Shown here one piece after another: positions 1 through 12,600 of a stretch of DNA of 64,000 bases (position 1 is the stretch's first letter; the number at the start of each line of letters is the position of its first letter). Source of the DNA: Shinisaurus crocodilurus (Eukaryota; Chordata; Lepidosauria; Squamata; Shinisauridae). The stretch lies in NCBI GenBank assembly GCA_021292165.1, contig CM037878.1, positions 7,742,857 through 7,806,856 on the forward strand, read 5' to 3'. Under the pieces are notes generated by a model. That model saw nothing but the letters and a program-made list of their open reading frames with translations. It ran no database searches and was not told the origin of the DNA. A program made the translations under genes and the position numbers.

Positions 1-208
1 GGACTTGCAATATGGGATGGAGATCACAATCCTGCCCTGCTTGTCAGCTTCCAAAGAGCACCTGGGTGGTCCATATTAGTAGACGGGATATTGAGTTGGA
101 TGGGCCATCAGTCTGAACTTGCATGCTAATTCTTCAGGTCCCAAAAAGCTTTGCTTGCCACAAGTTGCTTGTCCGGATCTGCACCATCTACCACTGAAAA
201 GCAGCCAA

Positions 209-279
209 GGGCGCAAACCTACCTATGCATGTTTAGACAGAAAAAGACATTCTGTCTAAACATACATAGGATTGTGCCC
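209..279. mobile_element. Foldback family B, short copy
   Basis: 71 bp with ends GGGCGCAAACC and GGATTGTGCCC and inner arms CTATGCATGTTTAGACAG against its complement. Right flank TAAG, left flank CCAA. Confidence 0.75.
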
Positions 280-438
280 TAAGAGACCTACAAAAGCAGC
301 AAACAAACAAGACTACACTGGGATTAGGAGAGAAAGCTTACAAGGCCACACAGGGAGTAGTCACTCATGGTTACTTGCCCAAAGGAAGACAAACAAAGGA
401 ACAGGAGTGAGTTTACAAGGGGTTAGTAAAGAGGTTTA

Positions 439-548
439 GGGTGCAATCCTATGCATGTTTAGATAGGGAAAAAGTCCTACAACTGGCTGGCTGGGGAATG
501 CTGGGAGTTGAGGACTTTTTTGGGTCTAAACATGCATAGGATGTTGTG
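439..548. mobile_element. Foldback family B, copy, right end degraded
   Basis: Left end GGGTGCAATCCTATGCATGT, core with TACAACTGGCTGGCTGGGG and GCTGGGAGTTG, right arm CTAAACATGCATAGGAT losing homology near 543. Confidence 0.75.
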
Positions 549-1500
549 ATATGTATCACTTCACCAGCTGTAGCACACTGTTTACACATGGAAAGAACAA
601 AATGGCTGTAAACAAGTTTGTTATGTCTTTCTGGGTTCTCGTGTTTTTCGCATGGGAAGCCTAGACCGTGGGAGCATTATGAGCTAGTCACATGGTTTGT
701 ATGTTCTGATGACATGCTAACTTGTTTTCTGTCTGCAGCCATCTTAGAGAGAGGCAGGACTGCTTTCTCTCTTCTCCTTTGTTCTTCTTGCTGGACTTTT
801 GTCACTGCAACAATGTAACTTCTTTGCTGAGGTGGAGTGAAGCTCAACTTACTCCACTGGATGTAATGCTTGCTATGCATTTATACTCTGCACATGGACT
901 GTAACTAGGAAATGTATACTCTGTAGAACTTTACTTGCTAAGTGAATAAACAGGTAGAATTAGACCTGTGGTGTTACAGAGTGTTTCCTGACTTCATGGA
1001 TTAATCTGCAAACGGGAAAGCTGGAAGCAAGTTGGATTACAGGCAGGCTGGGCTGGCATCTTCACTGCACGCTGAGCAAAGGGGGGCGCTGAGATCTGGA
1101 AGATCTGTGTGTGGAATAACAGGCCTCTGCTAGCACACAAGACAGGATTTTAAATCTCCCATGCGCACACGCACTCTGCTGCACACGCACCAACATAGGA
1201 TTGTGTCCTTAGTCACTCAGCACATGTGAAAGCACTTCAAAAACCAGCGCAGACCACAGTCAGCATGCCAGCCAAGCGTTACAGCTTGCCAGGTATTTGA
1301 TAGCCCTGTTTTTGTGGCCTTGGGTGCACTGCGAAGAGAAGGGACCTATGACTGAAGGACCGGGTGATGATAACAGAAATGGGCCCACCGTGTGTGTTAT
1401 GCAATGCCTCACTGGCGGCTTTTTGCTGCCGTGTGAAAACCTTCCTGTTTAGGACAGGCCTTTGCCAGCAAGATTTGTTTTATGCTCTCATTGCTGTTCA
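549..1500. other. No gene recognised
   Basis: Nothing coding. AATAAA at about 942 with a following GTGTTACA gives a weak LTR-like impression without a readable duplication. ACATAGGATTGTGTCC at about 1192 resembles a family B right end. Confidence 0.5.
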
Positions 1501-1501
1501 T

Positions 1502-1955
1502 AGGGCAACAAGGATGATAAAGGGACTGGAAACAAGGCCCTATGAGGAGAGACTGAAAGAACTGGGCATGTTTAGCCTTCAGAAGAGGAGACTGAGGGGA
1601 GATATGATCGCACTCTTCCAGTACTTGAAGGGATATCACACAGAGGAGGGCCAGGAGCTCTTCTCAATCATCCCAGTTTGCAGGACACGGAATAATGGGC
1701 TCAAGTGACAGGAACCTAGATTCCACCTAAACATCAGGAAATATTTCCTGACTGTCAGAGCAATAAGACAATGGAATCAACTACCTAGGGAGGTGGTGGG
1801 CTCTCCCAATCTGGAGGCATTCAAGGTGCGGCTGGACAGACATCTGTCAGAGATGCTTTGACCTGGATTCCTGCATTGAGCAGGGGGTTGGACTCGATGG
1901 CCTTGCAGGCCCCTTCCAACTCTACTTTTCTATGATTCTATGATTCTATGATTCA
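1502..1955 (+). mobile_element. CR1 LINE 3' end
   Basis: Encodes the C-terminal [20 protein letters not shown] block and 3' UTR, ending in ATTCTATG repeats. 5' truncated. Confidence 0.93.
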
Positions 1956-1959
1956 TAGT

Positions 1960-2700
1960 GTGAATATTTTATCTGCTCTTTTGTTGGGTTTTAACCTGAC
2001 TTGTTTCTTGGGTTTCCACTTTTGAACTTGGTATTTTGCTTTAAAAAAAAATATTTTAACTATCTTTTATTTTGATTTTTTTGTATCTATTATTCTTCCT
2101 AGCTGCCTTAGGTATGGTACAGGGAAAGGTGGGATAGAAATACTAATAACAAACAAATAAGCCTTCCTGGCATGAATGTGTTGCAGGGCAGGGGATGAGC
2201 TACTGGCCTTTCTCTCTTTTCCCACTTCCCTCTGCAAGCCCTTACAAGCTGGTGACCAAACTACAGCCATGAAAGGAAGTAGGTGGGAGGAAGCCATTCA
2301 AGGGGTCATATTTAATTAAACAGCCAAACTATCTGAAGCTGGCAGTCTCAGAAACCACCTTCCCAAGACCACAAGGAGGAAACATGCACACATGACGTAC
2401 CATACAAGGCAACCGACCACATTCTCCCTACAGGCAAACTCCTAAAGGAATGTAGCTAGCAGAGATTAACTCTCCTATGAAACTGAATACCCCAAGGAGC
2501 TCCCTGTTCTTCAGCTGCAGGCTTACTGCCTCTTACCGGCCGGGCTGGCAAGCCTGTCTCCCTTCCCTCTCCCTTCCACTGCCTAGTCACATTTCACCGT
2601 GGCATGCCTGTGGCAGCGTAATGAAACACGGCAGCCCAGATGGAGCCTCAGCAGCTACAGAGAGCAGCAAGCCCACAGGTGAGGGCCTGGATGGTGTGTC
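1960..2700. other. No feature recognised
   Basis: Ordinary sequence left of RUBCN exon 12 with an A-run at 2042. No exon or repeat family was recognised. Confidence 0.5.
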
Positions 2701-2704
2701 TATC

Positions 2705-3035
2705 AGAAGAACATAAAAAGGGCCATGCTGGACCAGACCAAAGGCCTCCATAGTCCAGCATTCTGTTCCCAAAGTGGCGGACCAGCTGCCCCAATGGGCA
2801 GCCCACAAATAGGGCAAGAGTGCAAAAGCACCCTCCTGGTCGTGTTCCCCAGCAACTGGCGTACAGAGGCACACTGCCTCTGATACGGGAGCTAGCATAG
2901 AGCCATCCGGACTAGAAGCCACTGATAGCCTTGTCCTCCAGGAATCTGTCTAATCCCCCTTTAAAGCCCTCCAAATTGGTGGCCATCACTACATCTTGCG
3001 GTGGTGAATTCCACAGTTTAACGAATCAATCTGAG
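2705..3035 (-). mobile_element. CR1-type LINE 3' end, other subfamily
   Basis: AAGGGCCATGCTGGACCAGA and TAGCCTTGTCCTCCAGGAAT are the reverse complement of a common reptile CR1 3' region. Confidence 0.75.
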
Positions 3036-3117
3036 CAATGCTGGCCTCAGCTAGCTGTGAGCAATCTTGTGGCGCCACCATAGTAGCTTCGCTTCCACGG
3101 GTGCCAGCTGCGTCCGC

Positions 3118-3395
3118 TCAGACAGGGCAAACCTGTGCCTGGGCTGTACCACTTGATTGCAGGTGGGGGCTCATGTAACTAAATGCTCCTCCATACAAAA
3201 AATAAATAAATTATCTTTACACAGAAACCACACCAGGGAGAAGGCTCTACCCTTCTCCATTACAAGCTCACTTTAAATATATATATCTGTAATTAGTTCT
3301 TTTTCGGTATGGAGGAACATTCCAGCACATCAGCCCCCACTTGCAGTCTCAGGTGGTACAGCCCAGTCACAGGCTGACCTCCTCAGTAAGGACTA
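3118..3395. mobile_element. DNA transposon with about 85-bp inverted ends
   Basis: CTGTGCCTGGGCTGTACCAC near 3134 is inverted near 3345-3380 (GGTGGTACAGCCCAGTCACA), with TGCTCCTCCATAC / GTATGGAGGAACA inside. Same family as the broken copy around 27470-28550. Confidence 0.65.
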
Positions 3396-3399
3396 GGCA

Positions 3400-4488
3400 C
3401 TCACTGGCAAGGATGCTGAGTCTTCTACGGGCTTACAGATATGTGCGCACACAGAAGGACAGATCCCTGCACTGTTTCTATATGAGAGCGGTGTGTGCAT
3501 TTCCCTATCCAACCCCACCCTCTTAGTCTCATGAATGCCCATCTAGGGAACGTGTCACATGTGAGTGGTCTCACACCCTGCTTGTTTGCTTTCAGAGGCA
3601 TCCAGATGGCCACTGGAGGAGGGAAATGTCTGGACTAGGTGGATCTTCATTTGACCCAGCAAGGAAGATTCTTAAGTTCTTATCCGGACTTGAAAACTCC
3701 CCAAACCTGAGCCATTATAGGAGACAGCAAGCATGAGCCGGTCCAAAACTTGATCCTACTCTAGCTTGGTTAAGGAAGTAGCCATGACTAAATCCACAAA
3801 AAGACTCCACTCCACGTTTGTGCATGCTACACACATAACCAAGTTTAAGTATAGTTGTGCATCTGTAGCGTTGACAGACTTTTCGTAACGTTCACATGGT
3901 AGGTTTGTGGTAGCTCACTAAAGTCATTGCAGCTCCTTGCAGCCCCGTGGGATTGTTTGAGTTTCAATAGCGTTTAAGGGCGAGAAATCAAGGGACTTGT
4001 GAACACCACAGCGAAGCACTTGGGTAACATGCGGTACATCCCAAGGGTGATCTAGCTAGTTGTGCCCGATGACACGCGGACTGACCGACACACATACACG
4101 AATACGCTTGAGAGCGAGGTTACTACCTGAAAACAAGGAAGCCATTGAGACGGACAGGCCATTCTTGGACATTTGAATCAGGTTAGATCCATCGTTACCA
4201 TCTGCATGATACGGTGATGACAAAATATTGCATGTCAGCAGAAGGAGGGGAGGACAGTGTCTAAGCATAAAAAGAGTGAGCGTAGGAGAGACTCCCGAGA
4301 GCACAGGGGTCCCTCAGAGCAGACTGGTGGCGGGGTTTTCAAACTTTCTGCCCCAAGGAAATCCTTTCCGTGTCAGTTTGTTGGCCGAGGAACCCCTGTG
4401 CACTGCAGGCAATTCTGGGGGCACGTTCTCGGGTGTACACACAGGGCACTTACCAGGCTTCACTGCCATCCCATATGCACAGAGTACA
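3400..4488. other. No feature recognised
   Basis: No exon, repeat tail or duplication could be supported. Confidence 0.5.
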
Positions 4489-4496
4489 CTCTAGAG

Positions 4497-4631
4497 CAGT
4501 GTTCTCCAACCTTGGGTCCCCAGATGTTTTCGGCCTACAACTCCCAGCATGCCCCAGCCAGCTACGCTGGCTGGGGCATGCTGGGAGTTGTAGGCCAAAA
4601 ACATCTGGGGACCCAAGGTTGGAGAACACTG
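4497..4631. mobile_element. Foldback family A, copy 1 (hAT-like MITE)
   Basis: 135 bp: two 66-bp arms with one mismatch around a 3-nt loop TAC. Ends CAGTGTTCTCCAACCTTGGG and its complement. Flanked by CTCTAGAG (4489-4496) and CTCTAAGG (4632-4639), an 8-bp duplication with two changes. The arm contains CTACAACTCCCAGCATGCC. Confidence 0.92.
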
Positions 4632-4903
4632 CTCTAAGGAAAAGGGGAGGTGCGGAAGGGGCATGAGATATCCACGTCTTGCAACATCAGAGGAACAGAG
4701 CCAGTCTTTGGGGGCGGGGGGCGGGAGTGGAGACTGAACAAAACTGTTGCAAAAAAAAAAGTTAGGACATTCCTACACAGAAGTTTCTAAAGTGGTTCTG
4801 ATACCCTTGGAACCCCACAGTGCATATACACTGATTGATTGATTGATATACACGCAGATGTGCTGAAGCTATCCCGTTCCCCCTTCAGCTCTTGGCAGAT
4901 CAT

Positions 4904-5458
4904 GGGCCGGTTCACACGACACGGGAACCGCGGGGGAGCAGAAGCCCCCTGCGGTTCCCGTGTTGTGCGAACCCCGGCCAGGGGTACCCCCGCGGGACAG
5001 CCGCGCATGGGAAGCACAGAAAGTCACCATGGGCGGTCCCCATTCCTTTTTCCTTGTGTGTCGTGTCTTTTTAGATTGTAAGCCTGCAAGCAGGGACTCT
5101 TGTTAATTGCTGTAAACCGCCCAGAGAGCTTCGGCTATTGGGCGGTATATAAATGAAATAATAAATAAATAAATAAATGTGTGGCCACCCTGCCATGCGA
5201 ACAGCGGGCGGCCGTCCTGCGGGGGCCTCCCCGTGGCTGCACAGAGGCTGCAGCCCAGAGCAGCCGCAGCTCCGGCCTGTAGGGGCAAACGGCCCTGCTG
5301 GGCATCCCAAGCTGCCACCCCCTAGCACCGGGAGGCCCACGCTGCAGTGCGGGGACTGCCAGCTCCACCGCAGTCTGCCCACACGTGCGGGGCACAGGTC
5401 CTCTGCGGCGCCCCACCGGACCCCGTGGACAGCCTGCCTGGGTCGTATGAACCGGCCC
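4904..5458. mobile_element. Harbinger-like element, 3-bp duplication CAT
   Basis: 555 bp, ends GGGCCGGTTCACACGAC and GTCGTATGAACCGGCCC, flanked by CAT both sides. The first 78 bp fold into a hairpin (GGGAACCGC / GCGGTTCCC). A LINE/SINE tail is nested at 5040-5180; the rest is GC-rich without a transposase. Confidence 0.75.
5040..5180 (+). repeat. LINE/SINE 3' tail (CGCCCAGAGAGCTTC type)
   Basis: TTTAGATTGTAAGCCTGCAAG to GGGCGGTATATAAATG and ATAAATAAATA. Nested in the Harbinger-like element. Confidence 0.7.
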
Positions 5459-5461
5459 CAT

Positions 5462-6270
5462 GTCACAGGGCGAGAGCGAAGGCAACACAGGGAAAAGGCA
5501 ACAAGAGAAGAAAGGCTAGGTGGTCTCCAGCCAGCAAGAGAACTCCCAATTGCACAGACTGGGGAAGAAGCTTGATTAGGAAGTGTTCACAGGGATCTGG
5601 GGAAACTACGACCAGCCTAAGCCTACTGGTGAAGGGCAGTTTGCTGGGCTGATTTCTCTGCCCTGCCTTCCTTGGGCCAGAGCTGGGTAGCGGTGCACAA
5701 AATAAACGACTTCACAGCCCGAGTCACCTATTCCAACCCCACAGTGGGCTCCGGCCCTGATTTTGTGTGTGGAGGGGGGTGGGGGGGGTGGCAGTGATGC
5801 TGACCCTGCAAAATTAGCTTCTGCTTTTCAGAGTGGGAAGAAACACTTCCATACTTCCAGTTTTTAAAATGTATATCCTAGTCTTGCTTTCAGGATTCAG
5901 CGCAGTTTTGCCACATGGAGGGGATCCAGACACAGAAAACTTCATGTTGCAATGAGCTTGCCATGGGCAAATCTCTCCCCATTGTGACAACCGCGTTCAA
6001 ACTTGACGAAGTAATCATCACTGGAGGCGCAATCAGCAAGAGAAGCTTTCATGCCAACAGGCTATCAAGTCATATTCACAGTTAACTCTGCAGAGCAACA
6101 GTGACAACTAAACACACCCTAATCCGGCCTGGGCCCATCACTTGAATCTTCCTATTCCTGTTCTTCCTACTGCATGGATACCAGAAGATCAAATGACTGC
6201 CATTTAGAACTAATCAGGTAGGCCAGCAAAGACACCTCTGTTGTCTTCAGAGTCACACGCAGAGTCCTGT
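5462..6270. other. No feature recognised
   Basis: Contains a G-rich run at 5772-5794. Searched on the minus strand for the next RUBCN exon without success. Confidence 0.5.
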
Positions 6271-6274
6271 CAGG

Positions 6275-6475
6275 GAAGGGCCAACGCTCGGGGAAAGAGT
6301 GCATGCTTAGCATACAGAAGGTCCCATGTTCAATTCCTGGCTACTATGGTTTAGAGGTGATAGAACTGGGAGACACACTTCTGCCCAGGACCTTGGAGAA
6401 CAACTGTCAATCTGAGTGGACAATATTAGCCTAAACGGGGCAATAGTCTCAGTGTACGGCAGCTTCACAGACCTG
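6275..6475 (+). mobile_element. tRNA-derived SINE, second type
   Basis: Head with CATACAGAAGGTCCCATGTTC and body ACCTTGGAGAACAACTGTCA, ending GTACGGCAGCTTCAC. Confidence 0.75.
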
Positions 6476-6522
6476 GACAGAGAGACAGAAGCGAAGGTCT
6501 CGTTCTAGCAATCCTACCTTAC

Positions 6523-6615
6523 CTTTAATCTCATACTCATCCACATCTTCCGCAGAACCCGAGTCAGACAGGCGTGTCGAGCTGAAATGGGATCCACTGT
6601 CTGTTGCCAGAAGAC
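6523..6615 (-). CDS. RUBCN: RUBCN coding exon 12, last exon seen
   Basis: 93 nt, residues 573-603 plus one base. The acceptor is TTATCACAG and the donor is AAAG-GTAAGG. Contains [17 protein letters not shown], matching human QLSDSGSADEVDEFEIQ. I looked for the next exon (human SSKSFVSSQSFSHCF block) between 1 and 6522 on the minus strand and did not see it, so the gene continues past the left edge. Confidence 0.94.
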
Positions 6616-9600
6616 CTGTGATAACGGTGGTAAAGTAAGGAAGACTGAAACTCATGAAAGCTTTTTCCAATAGCATAATCAAGAAATAAAAAAGAAACTG
6701 GGACGAGAGAATTGGGGGTTCCTTGTACAGCTACCAAGCTCCTTGGACCTCCATACCAAAGCTCCCACTTTTCAGAATCTGCCTGGCTCAGCCGTCCACA
6801 ACCTGATGCCACCCGGAAGTTTTGGGCTTCCTCTCCCATCAGCCCCAGCCAGCATGGTGAAGGGTCAGGAATTCTGGGAGTTGTAGTCCAAAACATCTGG
6901 AAGGCACCAGGTCAGGGAAGCTGGGCTAGTTGACCTCTCTCCTTAGAATGAATTTGTAGATTTGGGTCCCCCTCTGCCTCAACTCTTATTTTAGCTGCCA
7001 CTTCACCTGAGTGCGGGGAAGGGAGAGATGGGGCCCGGCTGCCACTGGGCTCCTCCTCTCCCTGAACTGTTTCCAATTCCATTCAAGCTGGCCATTAGAA
7101 GAACCGCGTAACTAAAAACCGCTGCTCGAGCTTGCTTATTTGCCTCTTTTAAAAAATGTATGTTTTTATTCATAACATTTATTTGCCCCTTTCTCTTCCC
7201 AAACCTTTTCCCTCTGCTGCCATGGCTACTCGAGTGTAAACCTGTGGGCAGGGATTGTCTTGTTCTTAATCCGTGTACAGTGTTCAGTACAGTTCTGGCC
7301 CTTTAGAAATGGATCATCATCCCAGAAGAACTAACCAGCTCACATCATTCTCATGTTCAAGAGTTAACCCACAGCTGAAGCAAGGTGACAGGTAAGCCAG
7401 CAGCAGAGAAACTCAGGGCCATTGTTTTTCAAATATACATGTATCTTAAGGATGTATGCAAATGATTAGACGCTGGTCCATTTCACTCGCTTCTACTAAG
7501 ATAAAGGCTTAAAAAACAGTACACGGGGTTTGCTTGGAAAGCTCTCTGGTGGGTCGAGCAGGATTTCCAGTGGTCAGGAAGGAAAGTTTCAGCATAACTC
7601 TTCATGCTCAGACATGACAAGAAGCAGAAGAGCATGCGAAGCTCCCAAGGTTGCATCATTTATTTTGCTTGCTGAATTGGCTTTTCCTGGGCATAAGGAT
7701 TTGGATTTCTCTGGTAAGAGCACATTTATTTATTTATTTATTTATTTATTTTATTTCTATACCGCCCAATAGCCGAAGCTTTCTGGCTGTTGATTCAGGA
7801 TCGTGGTCCTGAGTCTGCTACCTGGAAACAGCCTCAGGCATCCATGAGCAAGTAAACCCCAAGAAAAGTCTTCCTTGTCTTGATCCCAATATTGCAAAAT
7901 TCCAACTGTCTGACTCATAGCAAAAGAGAAGCACTAGAAGGAAGCACTCACTGTCAGAGCCCATCTGATAAGCCGGGTGGAGGTTCCGGGTCCTGATCTG
8001 TTGCCGCCGGATGCGGATCTTCTGTTTGAGCTCCTGGATCTCCTTGTCACTGTCTTCCTCATCCTCTTCCATCTGCCGATTCATCATATTGCACTTCATC
8101 AGCTCGATGGCAGCAATGAGCGACTCGCAGATACTGAAGTGAGCATTTTCCTGGAAGAGGAGCAGCTACGTTAAGTTTTACACATTTTCCAAAGAAACAG
8201 GCAAAGGGTTTTGGTGGAGGAGCAGTTGGGTGAAGTGGCAGCTGCCTACAGCTCCTTAAAGCCTAGTAAACAGCAAACAAAAACAAGTCATGTGGCCCTG
8301 TGCGTATTCTGAATAGTTGCAGAATTTGGAAACGCTTATCAGCATCCTGGCAATGCTCCATTTCCACTCCCCAAATAATTTTCTAGTCCTTATGGTTGGG
8401 GGCGTAAGTTTTAAAACACCCGCACACTGTATTTTTAAAACAAACATTTGCCAAGACCAGCCCTTTTCTTTCCATCAATTCTACAAAAAGTAAACCTCTA
8501 ATTCATGCACTCAGCTTCTCTTTTATTGACTACCGATTCAGAGCTGAGGAAGGAGAGTTGGTCCTTCTTCCTGTGCCATCCCATCTGACTTAACATTTCC
8601 CACCGAACCTACTATTTTAGCACTAATCAGAAAAGCATTTTAACTCTTCATTATGACTGATTAAAAATGAACAGATGGGGTGATAAAATGGCACCCACTA
8701 TAAAAATAGGTTCACCTGCCCAATACATCACTGTCCAGATCAAAACCTTGCCTCTTTAAAAAAAGATGGGAGAGTAGTGTTAAGGATATCTACACCTGTG
8801 GGGACTGTGCAACTCTTCCGTTGCATTTTCTGCTGTTGGAGAAGAGTGATGGAAGAACCGAAGGGAAAATACAGGATTACAGTGATTGGTTGACAGGGTC
8901 ATACAGATGCCCCACAAAACGTGAGTGAATGTGGAAATTCCACACAAAATGCCTAGTGTGGAAGCACCCAAGCTAGAAAATGCTCAAACAGGGCCCAGCG
9001 AAATCTCATAACAGACAAAGAGCCAGAGTAGGCCTCCCAATTTCCAGGGAGTGAGCTCCTAGCCTCTTAGACTGGTTAGCTGAAGCGAACTAAGTTCTGC
9101 AGAATAAGCCAATAGATATGAAGTTGAGTGATTGATTCAAGGCACACGGTTGTTCAAGTCAACACAGAAGGTTGAATTATTATCGTGCAGAACATACACA
9201 GATGAAGGTACCGCCAAAGAGAAGCAAGAAATCCTGAGACGATAAGGGTGTTTTGTGACTCTCTTTCCAGGCTTTCTCCTACTGTTCCATGCCAGTTCTC
9301 TGCTACAGATTAAGGCAGTCATCGTAAGTTTCACTCCTACCACTGCCTACCTTTTCCAAGTCAGCACAGCTGCCAAAATCTTGCTCCGACAAGTAACTGA
9401 TCAGGGACTGGCCTTCCAAGGGCCTCCGGAACAGCCCTTCCCCAGAGTGTAGATACTGCCCAGTACCTGGGGCGGGGAGAAGATAAAAAAGAAAGTGTAT
9501 TTATTTGATTTATACCCCACCTTTCTACCAAAGAAAATTATACTCAAGGCAGCTAACAATGATAAAAACTGAAATTTAAAATACAAACTTAGTAAAAATT

Positions 9601-12600
9601 AAAAAATATATCATAAAACAAATACATTAAAAACACAATTCACAGCATAACCATAAAAGAATAAAAACAGCACCCAACGCAACAGACCAGCTTACATGCC
9701 AAAGGCCTGCTTGAACAAAAACGTCTTTGCCTGCCAGCAGAAGGACAGCAGGGAGGAAGCCAACTTAGCCTCTCGGCAGGGAGTTCCAAAGCCTGGGAGA
9801 TGCCACCAAGAAGACCCTGTCTCACATCCTCACCATATCTGCCTCTAGTGGCGGAGGGACCGAGAGAAGGGCAAAGATTTTCTCTTTGCCCTTCTCTTTT
9901 GGCCTCCCCCAAAGATCCTACAATCCAAGCAGGCTTTTATGGGAATTGTTCTTCAAATTTTAAGAACATTGTCAAGAGCTGGCTCCGGTAGGCCTAGGAG
10001 AACGAGAATGATCAGGCATGGTGGTAGCAGCCCTTTTCTGCCATTCTGAAGGCCATTCCAGGCCCTGACGGGCTGAGAGGGACCACAACTTTCAGCAAAA
10101 ATCTTCTGCAGAAAGGAAGGCCATGTAGAAAGAAGAGGTGGGAAGCAGGTGAAAAGTAGTCCCACCGTACTCACCATATTCCATGTAGATAGAGCCTGGG
10201 GTGCTCACTTCACTGCTCTGCACTGAGCAGGACATGCTGCCTTTGAACCTCGACAGATCTCCGTTGGACTCTAGGCATAACATAAAACGAAGAGGTCGTC
10301 AACTGCCACGATCAGAACTAGTCTTGAGGGAAAACCAGCAGAACTGAATGGGACAAAACGACACACATCATGAAAAAATAAAGACCACAGGAAGGAGGGA
10401 ACTGGAATGCTTGGGCCAACGGGAGCCCAGAAAGAACAATGGCAGAGAGACAGGCTGTGGAGCACATGTTCAGGGAGGTGAGCAGAAATCATGCAGATGG
10501 TTCAGATAGGGGAAGTTCCACGAGGCTGGTCCAGATATAGCTTTGTAAGCGGTGCCAGAAGTTGTTAGGCTTCGGTCTCGAGACAGCCAGGTTCAACTTT
10601 CGCTTTTGACTCACTAGGAAACCACAGCCAAGTTACTGCCTCTCAGCCTCAATTTCTGCCAAAAGGGAACGGCGGCAGCCTTCCTCACAGGCAAGAGGGA
10701 GACCTGAAGCAACCGCCACATTGGAAGGACTGCACAAAACCATCGAAGGGCCAGCGGTGCTTGCAGTCTTGGTATCAGTAGACGGCGTCCTCGGGCAGCT
10801 GCCGGGGCTCCAGCCCCCCGACAGTGCCGGCTGCTGTGCCTTTACCTGCCCTGGACCCCCTGCACTGTGGCTGAGTTGCAATTTTCACTTCTTCCCACCG
10901 TGGCCCCACTGGGGCCACTATTTAAATTTCCCCAAAGGGCACTGTGTGAGGGACAAGAAAAGAGTGGCTCCAGGTCACCCGCCACTGATCACATGACTTG
11001 CTGCCTGCCTTGGTTTACGGCTTCCACCACCAGGTAAGCTTACCAGGCTCTACTGCAGTGTTCTTCCAACCTTGGGTCCCCAGATGTTTTTGGCCTACAA
11101 CTCCCAGCATGCCCCAGCCAGCGTAGCAGGTTGGAGAACACTGCTCCAGAAACAGGGCTTCTATGGTTAGAACCATAGAGTGCTGTGGAAGGCTCCCACA
11201 GCGGCTTAAAAAGTAAGGGGGGGTACAAGAGCTTGGCACTGGTGTTACAACCCTCCTTTCTCCTCCTCTATATAGATCAGTGTTCTATGCATGTTTAGAC
11301 AGAAAACATGCATAGAACATGACAGCATGCTGGGAGTTGTAGGCCAAAAACATCTGGGGACCCAAGGTTGGAGAACACTGCTCTACTGACTTATCCACCG
11401 CTGCCCTTCAGACGTGGACTGCAACAAACCAACACTATGAAGATCCCATCTACACCTGCAGCAGAATCATGTGATGCAGTTTTTTCTTGGATGGCGCCAT
11501 ATTGGACAGCAGGCTGGGGGAAACTGCATGCTCCCTGCACAAAGAAAGCCTGCATGTTGGCAAAAGGCGTAGCTCAGAAGAACCTGTAAGTTTCCTATGT
11601 GCAACAGGTTATTTCCCCCCCGGAGGGAGGGCTCAAACATGCAAACTCCCCTAGTGACAATAAGATGCAGTACAGTGTAAGAGAAATTGCATCATGGGAT
11701 TCTGGTGCATGTGTAGGCTGGTTCGCAGAAAGGGGCACTTCTGCAGCTGGTCCAGACCAAGTCAGGCCTGCACATCTTATGGTACAACCCTTCTGTCCAG
11801 CTCCATAATAATGGCTTCCCGAGAGACCGCTGCAACGTACTCTCTTGTCTGAAAGCTCCAGCATTTGCACTGAATCTGGTGGACGTAATTCAAAGATGCT
11901 GTTTTACAACTATAAACCCTAAAAGGTCGGGGCCCGACATACCGGAGACTTCCTTCTCCCACCATGCCATGTCTCATTACAATGACTGAGACGGAATGTT
12001 CCAGGAGACTTCCACTGGCATGCCAGTGGCTTCCTCCCTTTGGAGGCTCAAAAAGTCATAGTATTGTTCAAAAGACCTTTTTATCTGGCCTGGCTTTTGA
12101 GGAACAATGGTTATGCCATTACAGAAATAGAAGTTCCAGCACTGGTTACGTATTACCTGGGTAGTTCAAATTTTATTTTTAACATTCTCATTAAAATACT
12201 TAGTAATTGCCTTTCTGCCCAAAAGGGCCTCCAAGGCAATACACAACTTTAAAATAGTCTCATAAAAATAGACCAAGTTAAAAAAAAAATATCTTTAAAA
12301 CAAACCAGACAACAAATTAATCCAATTTTAAAACCCATTGAAACTGGACGCCACTGCAATTGGTATAAGCCTGGTTTTATATGGTCCACAAGCCAAGAAG
12401 CAATCTGGGCACTGAATTTTGCACCAGCTGCAGATTCTCAACTTTCTTAGCTGGCTGGGGCATGCTGGGAGTTGTAGGCCTTCAAGGGCAGCCTCACATA
12501 GAGCGCATTACAACAATCTCAACAGGAGGCGATTAAGACACGGATCACTGTGGCCAGATTTGTCTTCTCCAGGAAGCAGGAGAATGGCACTCCCGGCCAC

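Noticed and set aside
544..975. Possible LTR with AATAAA near 942
   Set aside because: No TG/CA boundary pair with a matching duplication could be read.
4257..4666. Several overlapping frames containing [15 protein letters not shown] peptides, repeated elsewhere
   Set aside because: These peptides are translations of the family A hairpin arms and recur wherever the element is inserted.
1..6522. Remaining RUBCN exons encoding the Cys-rich C-terminal domain
   Set aside because: Looked for conserved blocks on the minus strand and found none. A very short exon could be missed; a spliced protein alignment would settle it.
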